Positions 17,329-27,600 of a stretch of 43,643 nucleotides of DNA are shown piece by piece. The stretch is from Shewanella surugensis (GTDB lineage: Bacteria; Pseudomonadota; Gammaproteobacteria; Enterobacterales; Shewanellaceae): assembly GCF_023284005.1 (NCBI RefSeq), contig NZ_JAKIKS010000039.1, positions 1 through 43,643 of the forward strand. The letters are read 5' to 3'. Every line of letters begins with the position of its first letter. Position 1 is the stretch's first letter. The position numbers were made by a program, and so were the translations under genes. The notes under the pieces were generated by a model. It had not been told where the DNA came from and ran no database searches. It was given only the letters and a program-made list of their open reading frames with translations.

Positions 17329-18262
17329 AGTGACTTATTGATAAGAAAAACGTCATCAAAATAGGTGCCAATAACGTCAATAGTAATCCACTCACCAATG
17401 CTGTCAGAAGATTATCACTGGAACAGGTTTGTTTCACAATAGGCAAGGTTGAATCCAATGTGGTTGCGCCTCCTGCGGCAATGCACTCTCTGGAAAACTC
17501 CCTTCCAAATAAATACAGCAGAATAATCGCCAATAACTCTCGAAAGAGATCAGTCATCAAGGCGATAGCACCAAAAGCAGGCCCTAACTCAGCGGACACT
17601 AGTACGCCTGACAAGGTAAACCAGCCAAAACCACTGGATAACGCCAACCCTGTTGTAAAAGGCAGCTTGATGAATACCGCAGCTATTAAGCCACCTAACA
17701 GTGAACCTAAAACCACTAATATCGGAATAATGAGAATATTCAAGGAATACCAGCTCGAAGATAGCTTCACGCCAACAATATCAACCCCGACTAAAAAAAT
17801 TAAGCTATACAACAAAATATCAGTCAATAATGCCGCTTCAAAAAAAGCATTTTCATTCACATTAATTGAGGCAAAAAACAAAGACAATAAAATCCCCATC
17901 AACAACATGCCTAGAGCTAGAGCACACTCTTTTAATGGGGCCAAAAGACTGACTTTATCTTGTTGAATCGCACGCTTTTCAGCTTTTCTCTTTTTATGAG
18001 ATAAACCAAACATTAATACACAAGGTACTAAAGTCGTGAGGCCTGCAAACACAGCAGCCACATATAAAGTACGCCCCGCCGCTTTAGGATCTTCAAAAAT
18101 ACTGCCGAACTGTATTCCAATCGATAATAGTAATAACCAAACTAATGGCCCGATAAATTTAGCCGCTAACTGAGGCAGTGTATTAGGCGCACTTTTCCCT
18201 AATACAACCCCACCAGTAAGGGCTAAAAATATTGGCAAAATGGAATAAACAATAGACAGCAT
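17318..18262 (-). CDS. lysO: Lysine exporter LysO family (DUF340) membrane protein
   Basis: This 314-residue inner-membrane protein has about 8-9 hydrophobic helices. It resembles YbjE/LysO: GGVVLGKSAP near 17-26, the central charged loop SHKKRKAEKRA, LVGVDIVG, and GFGWFTLSGVLVSAELGPAFGAIALMTDLFRE in the second half. The family exports lysine. The gene's last codons (...SHLYP, stop) run into the right end of the MITE at 17063-17328. The stop codon TGA is element sequence, so the original C-terminus may be changed by a few residues. It lies 135 bases downstream of moaB on the same strand. Confidence 0.85.
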   Translation of the reverse strand: MLSIVYSILPIFLALTGGVVLGKSAPNTLPQLAAKFIGPLVWLLLLSIGIQFGSIFEDPKAAGRTLYVAAVFAGLTTLVPCVLMFGLSHKKRKAEKRAIQQDKVSLLAPLKECALALGMLLMGILLSLFFASINVNENAFFEAALLTDILLYSLIFLVGVDIVGVKLSSSWYSLNILIIPILVVLGSLLGGLIAAVFIKLPFTTGLALSSGFGWFTLSGVLVSAELGPAFGAIALMTDLFRELLAIILLYLFGREFSRECIAAGGATTLDSTLPIVKQTCSSDNLLTALVSGLLLTLLAPILMTFFLSISHLYP

Positions 18263-18397
18263 AACAACCTATTTTATTGAACAATTTTAAAACAAGAGGA
18301 GTAAAGTAAAAAAGCCCTGCTTGGATTGTGAATTGCAAAATAACATAAAGAAAGGCTGCAACAGTTTAGACCACATAATAAATAACCCTGTGCAGAC

Positions 18398-18904
18398 TCA
18401 TTTCAAATGCGGCACAAAATTACAAGGACCATGTCGAGCATCGAGCTGGGTCTGTATGATTTTGTCCCAGCCCAATTGGCATGCGCCTATTGAGCCAGGC
18501 ATGCAGAAAATAACCGTACCATTCGCAAGTCCAGCTACCGCGCGCGACTGCAATGTCGACGTCCCAATATCATCGAACGATAATTGACGAAATAATTCTC
18601 CAAAACCCTCGACGGTTTTATCAAATAAAGGCGTCAATGCTTTAATCGTGGCATTCTTATCGTTAAAGCCAGTGCCACCCGTGACCAATACCACTTGTAC
18701 ATCCGTCGAAGCGATCCAAACAGAGGTAAGCGCACGAATTTGATAAATATCATCTGTCGCGATCACTTTTTCACTCAACTGATGCCCTTCGGCCACGAGT
18801 GCATCCGCTAACAGATCACCAGCGGTATTATTGGACTCATCACGTGAATCCGACACCGTCAACACAACGATATTTAATGATTTAAAAGGTTTGTTTTTTG
18901 TCAT
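18398..18904 (-). CDS. moaB: Molybdenum cofactor biosynthesis protein MoaB
   Basis: This 168-residue protein is of the MoaB/MogA fold. Family members bind molybdopterin, and some adenylylate it. The diagnostic motifs are VLTVSDSRDESNNTAGDLL (about 14-32), VVLVTGGTGFNDKNATIKAL (about 69-88) and IFCMPGSIGACQLGWDKII near the end. The length is normal. It begins 4 bases after mobA, with AAGG just upstream. It belongs to a moaA-mobA-moaB set serving NarG and NasA. moaC, moaD and moaE are not in the window. Confidence 0.93.
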   Translation of the reverse strand: MTKNKPFKSLNIVVLTVSDSRDESNNTAGDLLADALVAEGHQLSEKVIATDDIYQIRALTSVWIASTDVQVVLVTGGTGFNDKNATIKALTPLFDKTVEGFGELFRQLSFDDIGTSTLQSRAVAGLANGTVIFCMPGSIGACQLGWDKIIQTQLDARHGPCNFVPHLK

Positions 18905-18908
18905 TACC

Positions 18909-19487
18909 TTATTCCTTTTTATTTGCTAGCAATGTATTAACCGCTTGTCTCCATTGCTCTTTGCTATTGGTATTGATTAATCTTTCAGACTGCTCATAGA
19001 TGAGATATTCACTGTCGATTAAGCCTAGAAATGCTTTAATTGAGCGATTTATTGGGGACGTCGCCACCGTTTCGCTCAAAGCAACATAAGAGGAATGATA
19101 AGGTAAAAATAAAGGCAACGGCGTATCTTGATAATATTGAGCAGAGCAGCTCCCTTGAGTATTCATCAGCGCTTGTAATAATGGCTTATTGAGTAACGGC
19201 ATATCAATAGGTATAATAATGAGTGACTGATATTTATTATTTTTTTGCGCATAATTAAGCGCACTATGGATCGCTCCCATAGGTCCACAATCAGGATGAA
19301 TATCCGACAAATACTCGGCTTTATTTCGACATACAAGAATGTTGTTGATACCGATGGATTGTAATAAAAGCTGATTACGCACCAGCATAGATTGCCCATC
19401 AATACAAAGATTGGCTTTATCGGTGCCCATTCGTTTTGATTTCCCACCCGCAAGGATCACGCCTAATACTGTTGCCGTTTCTATCAT
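18909..19487 (-). CDS. mobA: Molybdenum cofactor guanylyltransferase MobA
   Basis: This enzyme attaches GMP to Mo-molybdopterin to make bis-MGD, the form used by NarG and NasA. The N-terminus has the nucleotide-binding VILAGGKSKRMGTDKA loop. CGPMGAIHSAL and IIPIDMPLLNKPLL follow in the usual order. It is 192 residues from ATG 19487. The frame opens at GTG 19499, but GGAGG lies between the two, so the ATG is preferred. It is located 64 bases after moaA and 4 bases before moaB. Confidence 0.92.
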   Translation of the reverse strand: MIETATVLGVILAGGKSKRMGTDKANLCIDGQSMLVRNQLLLQSIGINNILVCRNKAEYLSDIHPDCGPMGAIHSALNYAQKNNKYQSLIIIPIDMPLLNKPLLQALMNTQGSCSAQYYQDTPLPLFLPYHSSYVALSETVATSPINRSIKAFLGLIDSEYLIYEQSERLINTNSKEQWRQAVNTLLANKKE

Positions 19488-19550
19488 TACCTCCACCACT
19501 TCTCAATTTCCCATATTGCCTACTATCTCTATCATCAGTAAGACTTCCCT

Positions 19551-20522
19551 TTAACCTCCTAGCATAGCCAAGTGTCGAGTTTGCCCCACTATCCGTTGCG
19601 ATAATTGATGCGCTTTATTTTTATCGAATAGTGCCGCCTCTATTGCCTCACTGGTGCCAATAAGATCACCATTACGTAATTGAGGGCGTAAATCAATGCC
19701 TTCTTCGCCAAACAAACACAAATGCAGCTTACCCGTTGCAGACATACGTAAGCGATTGCATTGGGCACAAAAATCTTTACTGTAAGGCATAATCAAGCCT
19801 ATTCTACCAACATAATCATTGTGATAGAATTCAACTGCCGGCCCAGAAAAGGGTGGTTTTATTACTTCATTCCAACCCTGTTGCAATAAGTATTGCTGGA
19901 TTTTCTCTCCCGATATATGATTTTCATCAAAAAAAGTTTGATTATCTAAGGTTTCCATTAGCTCGATAAAACGAATAGTCACATTTCTTGTTTTGATCCA
20001 AGCAAGATAATCATCCAATTGATGATAATTGAACTGTTTCAACAACACGGCATTAAGCTTAATTTTCTTCAGCCCAAGTTGCTCTGCACGCTCAAGCCCT
20101 CTCAAGATGCTTTGTAGCTTTTGATGTCCCGTAATGGCATGGAATAATCGAGGGTCTAAACTGTCCACGCTGACATTTAACGCCGTCAACCCTGCACCTA
20201 CCCATTGTTCTATATGGGTTTCTAAATTAAAACCATTGGTGGTTAGTGCAACTTGTTCAATGCCTTCAGTCCGGCTACAAAGGTGAATAATATCGGTCAA
20301 TTCTCTCCGTAACCCCGGTTCCCCCCCCGTTAATCGAATTTTCTTCATTCCCAATTGTGCAAAGGCCTGCACCAAGGTGGTGAATTCAGGCATCGATAAA
20401 AAGTCTCGTTCACCATCACAGTCATAACCTTCTGGTAAACAATAATTACATTTAAAATTACACACATCGGTAATTGATAAGCGTAAATATTGAAACTGAC
20501 GTCCAATCTCATCTGACAGCAT
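19551..20522 (-). CDS. moaA: GTP 3',8-cyclase MoaA (radical SAM, Moco step 1)
   Basis: This 323-residue protein turns GTP into the first molybdopterin precursor intermediate, acting with MoaC. The radical-SAM cysteines are in CNFKCNYC (about 21-28). LTGGEPGLRREL binds SAM, and LNVSVDSLDP follows. The second [4Fe-4S] site is FCAQCNRLRMSATGKLHLC. The protein ends in the required Gly-Gly. It lies 131 bases downstream of ppiC on the same strand. I saw no Moco riboswitch in that gap. Confidence 0.95.
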   Translation of the reverse strand: MLSDEIGRQFQYLRLSITDVCNFKCNYCLPEGYDCDGERDFLSMPEFTTLVQAFAQLGMKKIRLTGGEPGLRRELTDIIHLCSRTEGIEQVALTTNGFNLETHIEQWVGAGLTALNVSVDSLDPRLFHAITGHQKLQSILRGLERAEQLGLKKIKLNAVLLKQFNYHQLDDYLAWIKTRNVTIRFIELMETLDNQTFFDENHISGEKIQQYLLQQGWNEVIKPPFSGPAVEFYHNDYVGRIGLIMPYSKDFCAQCNRLRMSATGKLHLCLFGEEGIDLRPQLRNGDLIGTSEAIEAALFDKNKAHQLSQRIVGQTRHLAMLGG

Positions 20523-20560
20523 TCGTTTTTCCAGTTGATGGTGGATACTTCATGTCTTAT

Positions 20561-20586
20561 TGATACCCGTGATCATTGAATATGCA
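20561..20586. repeat. Solo, diverged MITE end
   Basis: ATACCCGTGAT (20563-20573) is identical to positions 2-12 of the terminal repeat of the MITE at 17063-17328. ATGCAG follows at the same distance. No matching second end was found nearby, so it looks like a remnant. It lies in the ppiC-moaA spacer. Confidence 0.6.
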
Positions 20587-20653
20587 GCTTAAATAGCTAC
20601 GAATATATACGCCCCTAAAACTTAATCATTAGGAAACGCTTAAACATTATTAT

Positions 20654-21517
20654 TTATTGTAATAAAGGAGATGTATCCATATCAAAATCAAGCCCTTTAA
20701 TATCCGCCGCTTGGATCAAAGTTTGAATATATTGCGCCGTCGCTTTTCGCTGAACCTTCTCATTAAGGTAACCCAAAATCCGATCTTTAACATATTCAAA
20801 CGGCAACTCGACCCCTTCGACTCGTCTGTCAATCACCACAACATGAAACCCATAGCGAGACTCTATGACGAAAGGAATAAGCCCTTCTTCAGCCACCAGT
20901 AAATATTTTTCAAACTCTGCAACGGTTTGCCCTTTAGATACTTGCCCTAGCTGGCCTTTATGCTTTTTAGATGGACAAGCTGAATGCATCTCAACTAAAG
21001 CCTCAAAACCATGAATATCTTGCTTGAGTGACTCAATCATATTCTCTGCAAGTACTTTCAACTCCGCTCGTAACTTGATATCCTCAGGGCTCGCCGCCAG
21101 TAAAATATGCCGTACTTCCAATAAAGGAGATGTGCTGAATTTTTTACGGTTATTATCAAAGAAGTGTTGGCACTCTTGCTCATTAGCCTGAGGGGTATAC
21201 ACCTCTTGTTCTATCAAACGGTCGAAATACGCACTCTCTTCAGTGGAATTGAGTGCCTCAATATCTTCTTTAATACTTGTTTTTTTTAATTGCTGCAGTA
21301 ACAGTTCATGAATAATCAATGATCTCACCGCTTCAACCATAGCGGCAGACTGTGAACTGGCATTATGATATTGCATTTCAGCCAACACACTGGCTTCATC
21401 GATCAAGACACCGTTAACCTGAATATTGGAGATATCAGGTAAGGTTTCCGCTTTCACTTCAGCGCCATGACATCCTGTATGCTTAGCACTTGATCCAGCT
21501 CTATCTGTTGCTTGCAT
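20654..21517 (-). CDS. PpiC-type (parvulin) peptidyl-prolyl isomerase of the nar operon
   Basis: At 287 residues it has a helical N-terminal part (about 30-120, resembling the SurA/NifM chaperone region). A parvulin domain follows (about 134-235) with VRHILLAA, ACPSKKHKGQLGQVSKGQ, FEKYLLVAEEGLIP and SRYGFHVVVIDRR. There is no signal peptide, so it should act in the cytoplasm. It lies 56 bases after narI, with AGAGG 5 bases before its ATG, so it is probably co-transcribed. From general knowledge, PpiC proteins often follow narI. A role in folding the nitrate reductase is inferred. Confidence 0.85.
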   Translation of the reverse strand: MQATDRAGSSAKHTGCHGAEVKAETLPDISNIQVNGVLIDEASVLAEMQYHNASSQSAAMVEAVRSLIIHELLLQQLKKTSIKEDIEALNSTEESAYFDRLIEQEVYTPQANEQECQHFFDNNRKKFSTSPLLEVRHILLAASPEDIKLRAELKVLAENMIESLKQDIHGFEALVEMHSACPSKKHKGQLGQVSKGQTVAEFEKYLLVAEEGLIPFVIESRYGFHVVVIDRRVEGVELPFEYVKDRILGYLNEKVQRKATAQYIQTLIQAADIKGLDFDMDTSPLLQ

Positions 21518-21573
21518 AACAACCTCTTTTATTATTCAGTCAAAACAGCTAGCTCTTAGAGCTAGCGTTAATA

Positions 21574-22257
21574 TCATACTTTTTTACGGACAATTTGATA
21601 CTGACGCGTCATATAACCCACAGGTACACTCCACACATGCACTAATCGGCTAAAGGGAAACAGCACAAATAAGGTCATTCCCAACAAAATGTGCAATTTA
21701 TAAATAAAGCCCACACTGCTCAATGAGGCAGCAGCTTCAGCGGCATCGAAGGTTACAATATTCTGTGCCCAACCCATCATCTTATACATGTCAACGCCAT
21801 CGAGATGGGCGAAGGAGAATAAAATACTGATCAAGCCTAAAACAAGCTGAATAAAAATTAGCAGTAAAATAACAATATCCATGCGTGAGCTCGTGGCTCG
21901 CACCCGTGGATTATTTAAGCGGCGCTTTAATAAAATGACGATACCATATAAACAAATCAGTCCAAAGAAGCCCCCTGCCCCCATAGCAATCAATTGCTTC
22001 GTCGGCCCAGAGATGCCCAACACATCCCAGACTTGATGTGGTGTCAACAAGCCCACGAAGTGGCCCGCTAACACGGCAATAATACCAATATGAAATGCCA
22101 GACTGCCTTTTTTAATCCCTTTACTATCCAGCATTTGGCTAGAGCCTGTTTTCCAGGTATATTGCCCCATATCATATCTAAGCCCACTGCCTACCAAAAA
22201 CACGGTAAACGCAATGTAAGGGTAAACGCCAAACAATAATGTATTAAGGTAATCCAT
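21574..22257 (-). CDS. narI: Respiratory nitrate reductase gamma subunit NarI
   Basis: This 227-residue inner-membrane cytochrome b oxidises quinol and passes electrons to NarH. It shows five hydrophobic segments. Histidines expected to bind the two b hemes lie in HIGIIAVLAGHFVGLLTPH and, near the C-terminus, KLHILLGM and RLVHVW. The frame opens at GTG 22263, but GGAGGG followed by an 8-base spacer points to ATG 22257, just after the narJ stop (TGA at 22260-22262). The two genes are thus effectively coupled. Confidence 0.94.
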   Translation of the reverse strand: MDYLNTLLFGVYPYIAFTVFLVGSGLRYDMGQYTWKTGSSQMLDSKGIKKGSLAFHIGIIAVLAGHFVGLLTPHQVWDVLGISGPTKQLIAMGAGGFFGLICLYGIVILLKRRLNNPRVRATSSRMDIVILLLIFIQLVLGLISILFSFAHLDGVDMYKMMGWAQNIVTFDAAEAAASLSSVGFIYKLHILLGMTLFVLFPFSRLVHVWSVPVGYMTRQYQIVRKKV

Positions 22258-22259
22258 GA

Positions 22260-23048
22260 TCACATCCCTCCTACTGTTTTTTTAGTGCCATTATCGATAT
22301 GTGTGGTACTCTTTGAGCCTGATGCGGCTTTCATTGTCTCCAAGATAGGATCCATTAAATGAATAGGCACTTCTTGATCCCGTCTTTGGGTCTCATTGGG
22401 CTTATTGTTACTATTACCACAAGCCTCGGCTTGTGATTCACCACCAAAAGTCACCATCTCTTCTTCCCACACCTTGTCAATCGCTTCCTTGGTGTCATCT
22501 CTGGGCTCGTCTTTAACTTGCGCGGCGAGATCAGTCAGATCAATATCGGCTTCAGCTAAGTTCAACAAGGCGGCAAATAAACAATCATAATTGCTCTCCC
22601 GCTGCACTAACCTAACTTGTAGTAACGCTAAAATATGCGACACATCTTGCAACCAAGAACGAGCATTTTTCTCGCCTTGAGTCGAGACAAACTCTAAGAA
22701 TAATGGAATATAATCAGGTAATTCACGTACCCCAATATCCAGCCCAGCCTCTTTATAGTGAGCAATTAAATCAATCATTGCTTGGCCACGATCTCGACTC
22801 TCGCCATGAAGGTGCTCGAACAAAAACAGCGATAATGAGCGCCCCCGCTCAAACAACCCATCATATTCAGATTGCCAATCAAGCAAAGGCATTTGCATGC
22901 GCATTTCAACAAAGTTAAGCAGCGCGTTTTTATCCTCATCGATTAAAAAGTCATCCTTTTTAATCAAGTCCTTAATCTGTTCCTGCTCATCACAAAGCGC
23001 TTGAGTGGGATAATCGATTAAATGAGAAACAATCGTTAATATCTGCAT
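22260..23048 (-). CDS. narJ: Nitrate reductase molybdenum cofactor assembly chaperone NarJ
   Basis: This 262-residue cytoplasmic chaperone binds the NarG N-terminus and helps insert cofactors. It is all-helical. The family pattern is ILTIVSHLIDYPTQ at the start, YDGLFERGRSLSLFLFEHLHGESRDRGQAM (about 62-91) and LPDYIPLFLEFVS. The C-terminal 60 residues are acidic and Ser/Asn/Thr-rich, variable in the family. AAGGAG precedes the ATG, and it starts 11 bases after narH. Confidence 0.94.
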   Translation of the reverse strand: MQILTIVSHLIDYPTQALCDEQEQIKDLIKKDDFLIDEDKNALLNFVEMRMQMPLLDWQSEYDGLFERGRSLSLFLFEHLHGESRDRGQAMIDLIAHYKEAGLDIGVRELPDYIPLFLEFVSTQGEKNARSWLQDVSHILALLQVRLVQRESNYDCLFAALLNLAEADIDLTDLAAQVKDEPRDDTKEAIDKVWEEEMVTFGGESQAEACGNSNNKPNETQRRDQEVPIHLMDPILETMKAASGSKSTTHIDNGTKKTVGGM

Positions 23049-23059
23049 ATTGTGACTCC

Positions 23060-24607
23060 TTAATCTGCCGCATCGATGATTTTAACGGGAATAACCTCAC
23101 GCTTAGTTTGGCTCTTACCCCCAAACACATTAACCCCATTAGCATCCCCACTACTGCTACAACCATCACCGAAACTAAAGCCACAGCCCGATTTCACCTC
23201 AAAGGCATTTTCAGCATAAGATTTATGGCTCGATGGAATAACGAAACGATCTTCATAATTCGCTATTGCCATGGTTTGATACATATCTTCGACTTGATAT
23301 TTATCCATTCCCACTTGTTCAAGCACCGCTAAATCTTCAACGTGCTCCACTTGCTCAGCACGTTTAAAGGCACGCATGGCCAACATTCGCTCCATGGCAT
23401 TAATCACTGGCGCTTCATCACCCGCAGTTAATAGATTAGCCAGGTACTTCATGGGGATCCGTAATGACTTCAAGTCTGGAATAACACCATTAACTCCTAC
23501 ATGACCCGCTTCAATCGCCGATTGCACTGGGCTCAATGGCGGTACATACCACACCATAGGCAAGGTACGGTATTCAGGGTGTAATGGCAGCGCCACTTTC
23601 CATTCCATCGCCATTTTATACACAGGCGATGCCACAGCAGCGTCAAGCCATGCTTGAGGGATCCCCTCCTTCAATGCCGCTTCCTGGACGGCTTCATCAT
23701 TCGGGTCAAGAAAAATATCACACTGAGCCTGATACAAATCCTGCTCATTCGGCACCGATGCCGCTTCTTCGATACGATCTGCGTCATATAACATGACCCC
23801 AAGGTAGCGAATACGACCCACACAAGTTTCAGAGCAGACTGTCGGTTCGCCCGCTTCAATACGTGGATAACAGAAAATACATTTCTCTGACTTACCGGTT
23901 TTCCAGTTGTAATAGATTTTTTTGTACGGGCAACCGGAAACGCACATTCTCCAACCACGGCATTTTTCTTGGTCAATCAAGACTATGCCATCTTCATCGC
24001 GCTTATAAATTGCACCACTTGGGCAACTCGCAACACATGCGGGGTTTAAGCAATGCTCACACAAACGGGGCAAATACATCATGAAGGTATTTTCAAACTC
24101 ACCATACATATCTGCTTGTACGTTATCGAAATTCTTATCCGCTCGACGATGCTTAAACTCGGTTCCCAGAATTTCTTCCCAATTCGGACCCCAGTTAATC
24201 TTCTCCATTCTTTGACCCGTGATCAAAGATCGAGGACGAGCAACGGGTTGATGCTTTGCTTCACCGGCGGTATGTAAATGCTGATAATCGAAATCAAACG
24301 GCTCGTAATAATCATCAATTTCAGGTAAATCAGGGTTAGCAAAAATATTCGATAAAATACGACGTTTACCCCCTTGCTTAGGCTCTAATTTACCGGACTT
24401 ATTACGCACCCACCCCCCGTTCCACTTATCTTGGTTTTCCCACTCTTTAGGAAAACCAATACCGGGTTTGCTTTCAACGTTGTTAAACCAAGCGTATTCA
24501 ACACCTTCACGTGAGGTCCACACGTTTTTGCAGGTGACCGAACAAGTATGACAACCAATACACTTATCTAAGTTTAGAACCATGCCTATCTGCGCTCTGA
24601 TTTTCAT
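23060..24607 (-). CDS. narH: Respiratory nitrate reductase beta subunit NarH
   Basis: This is the electron-transfer subunit with four Fe-S clusters. The cysteine groups are CIGCHTCSVTCK (about 16-27), CEHCLNPACVASCP, CRGWRMCVSGCP (Trp in the third motif, marking the [3Fe-4S] centre) and CIFCYPRIEAG plus CSETC. It is 515 residues, normal length. The frame opens at ATG 24628 inside narG, but AAGGGG lies 7 bases before ATG 24607, which is chosen. It is soluble and sits on NarI at the cytoplasmic face with NarG. Confidence 0.96.
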   Translation of the reverse strand: MKIRAQIGMVLNLDKCIGCHTCSVTCKNVWTSREGVEYAWFNNVESKPGIGFPKEWENQDKWNGGWVRNKSGKLEPKQGGKRRILSNIFANPDLPEIDDYYEPFDFDYQHLHTAGEAKHQPVARPRSLITGQRMEKINWGPNWEEILGTEFKHRRADKNFDNVQADMYGEFENTFMMYLPRLCEHCLNPACVASCPSGAIYKRDEDGIVLIDQEKCRGWRMCVSGCPYKKIYYNWKTGKSEKCIFCYPRIEAGEPTVCSETCVGRIRYLGVMLYDADRIEEAASVPNEQDLYQAQCDIFLDPNDEAVQEAALKEGIPQAWLDAAVASPVYKMAMEWKVALPLHPEYRTLPMVWYVPPLSPVQSAIEAGHVGVNGVIPDLKSLRIPMKYLANLLTAGDEAPVINAMERMLAMRAFKRAEQVEHVEDLAVLEQVGMDKYQVEDMYQTMAIANYEDRFVIPSSHKSYAENAFEVKSGCGFSFGDGCSSSGDANGVNVFGGKSQTKREVIPVKIIDAAD

Positions 24608-24611
24608 CGTT

Positions 24612-27600
24612 CTACCCCTTAAACTCATTCATTTGCTCTTCAGACTGTGTTTCACCGCCATGTTTCGCCTCTTCGTCGAGCCAATCTATCTTACTCATCT
24701 TACGCACAATAACGAATTCATCTCGGTTACAACCCACTGTACCGTAATAGTTAAAGCCATAAGATTGCTGCGCATACCCCCCTATCATATGGGTTGGTTT
24801 CATCACAGCTCGGGTGACTGAATTATGAATACCACCACGGGTTTGCGTCGTTTCAGCGCCGGGGACATTCACGATACGCTCTTGAGCGTGGTACATCATG
24901 CTCATACCTTCAGGAACTCGCTGTGATACCACCGCACGAGCCGCAATAGCACCATTAACGTTAAAGATTTCAATCCAATCGTTATCGACAATACCAGCCG
25001 TTTCAGCATCAATCTCAGATAACCACACAATAGGGCCACCACGAGAAAGCGTCAGCATCAATAAATTGTCTGAATAGGTACTGTGAATACCCCATTTCTG
25101 ATGCGGTGTTATCCAGTTAAGGGCGATTTCTTTATTACCGTTAGGCTTCTTGTTCATCAAGGGCTGCACAGTTTTGGTATTAATCGGTGGCTTGTAACAA
25201 CACATATTCTCGCCAAAATCACGCATCCACTCATGATCTTGATAAAATTGCTGACGCCCCGTAATGGTACGCCATGGAATCGACTCATGAACATTGGTAT
25301 AACCTGCGTTATAAGACACATGCTCATCCTCTAACCCCGACCAAATAGGCGACGAAATAATTTTACGCGGTTGAGCTTGAATATCACGAAAACGGATTTT
25401 CTCATCTGCTTTAGACAGTGCTAAATGCGTATGGTCAAGACCCGTCAACTCACCTAACGCTTGCCATGCTTTTACCGCGACCGCACCATTAGTTTCAGGT
25501 GCTAATGATAAAATCACTTCGGCTGCATCAATTGCCGATTCTATTTTTGGCCGTCCAGCATTAGCACCATGAGTGTGCTTCTTATTGAGTAAACCTAAGA
25601 AATCTACTTCATCTTGGGTATTCCAGTGAATCCCTTTACCGCCATTACCTTGAGTATCCAATGTTGGACCCAAAGAGGTAAAACGAGCATAGGTATTAGG
25701 ATAATCGCGTTCCACTTCTACTAAATTAGGTGCCGTTTGACCCGGAATAAAGTCACACTCACCTTTCCACCACGCTTTCACTCCAAATGGCTGAGCTATT
25801 TCAGCTGGCGTGTCATGCAAAATAGGTACCGTGACGATGTCTTTCTCTTTGCCTAAATGGCCGACACAAGCTTTAGAGAATTGCTTCGCAATCCCTTTAA
25901 AGATATCCCAATCAGAACGTGCTTCCCATGCAGGATCCACCGCCTGAGAAAGCGGATGAATAAAAGGGTGCATATCTGAGGTATTCAAATCATCTTTTTC
26001 ATACCAAGTTGCCGTCGGCAAAACGATATCTGAATATAAGCAGGTCGTAGACATACGGAAATCAAGCGTCACCAGTAAATCAACTTTGCCTTCTGCTGCT
26101 TTCTCTTCAAATTTCACATCTTGAGGTTTTTTATCGCCTGACTCAGATAAATCTTTGCCCATTAAGCCATGCTTAGTGCCGAGTAAATGCTTCAGCATAT
26201 ACTCATGGCCTTTACCTGATGACCCCAATAAGTTAGAGCGCCAAATGAACATATTACGTGGAAAATTTTTCGGATTATCGGGCTCTTCACAAGCAAATTT
26301 CACTTCACCAGAGGTCAGCTTTTTAATGGTATAGTCTTTCGCAGACATACCAGCAGCTTGGGCTTCTTTGCATAACGTCAGCGGATTCACCCCCAGTTGC
26401 GGCGCCGATGGTAGCCAACCCATTTTTTCAGCACGAACATTAAAATCAATAATTGAGCCAGACCACTTATCTTTATTCGCTAAGGGTGAAATCACTTCAC
26501 TCATATCTAACTTCTCATAACGCCATTGACTGGCATGATTATAAAAGAAAGACGTACCGTTCATATGACGAGGCGGTTTTTGCCAATCGAGCCCGAAGGC
26601 AAGCGGTTGCCAACCAGTTTGTGGCCGTAGTTTTTCTTGCCCAACATAATGAGCCCAACCACCACCAGACTGACCAATACAGCCACACATCATTAGCATA
26701 TTAATCAAACCACGGTAGCTCATATCCATGTGATACCAATGATTCAAACCGGCCCCAACGATGATCATGGAGCGGCCCTGCGTTTTATGGGCATTATAGG
26801 CAAACTCTTTTGCCACCTTAATCACATCTTGAGGACGACAACCCGTGATCCTTTCTTGCCAAGCAGGAGTATAAGGTAAATCTTGATCATAAGAGGTGGC
26901 ACAGTTTTGACAATCATAGCCATTATCAACCCCATAATTGGCCAAGGTTAAATCAAATACTGTCGTGACTAATACTTGTGAGCCATCAGCAAGTGTGATG
27001 CGCTTAGCGGGTACCTTCCGATTAATAATATCGCTATGCTCGGTATGGCTAAAATAATTGTGTTCATGAGCATTCGCTTCAGTGGCAAAATACGGAAAGG
27101 CCACCTCAACAATTTCATCGTTATTGTGTTTCAAGCTTAACTGTAACTTAACCTCTTCACCTGTTTTTCCATCGAGAGGCTTGATATTCCACTTGCCTTT
27201 TTCACCCCAACGATAACCGACTGAGCCTGTAGGTGACACTAATTCACCCGATGTTTCATTAACACCGATGGTTTTCCATTCAGGGTTATTGTCTTGCTCT
27301 AGGTTATTGGCTAAATCAGAAGCTCGTAAGAAACGCCCTTGAATCAAGCGCCCCTCTTCTTCATCTAACATCACCAGATAAGGAAAATCCGTAGTGGTTC
27401 TAACGTAATTGTTGAAATACTCACTCTTACCCGTTTTATGATATTCACTTAAAATGACATGACCAAATGCCATGGCCAAAGCCGCATCGGTCCCTTGTTT
27501 AGGCGCTAACCATTGATCCGTCAGTTTTGACAGTTCAGAGTAATCAGAGCAAATAGACACCACTTTAGTGCCTTTGTAGCGCACTTCCGTTAAAAAGTGC

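Noticed and set aside
17460..17966. Plus-strand frame of 168 codons
   Set aside because: It is antisense to the lysO-like membrane protein, whose helices and family motifs are clear.
20523..20653. Possible Moco riboswitch before moaA
   Set aside because: The gap is only 131 bases, is AT-rich and is partly occupied by a MITE end. I could not trace the conserved Moco-motif stems.
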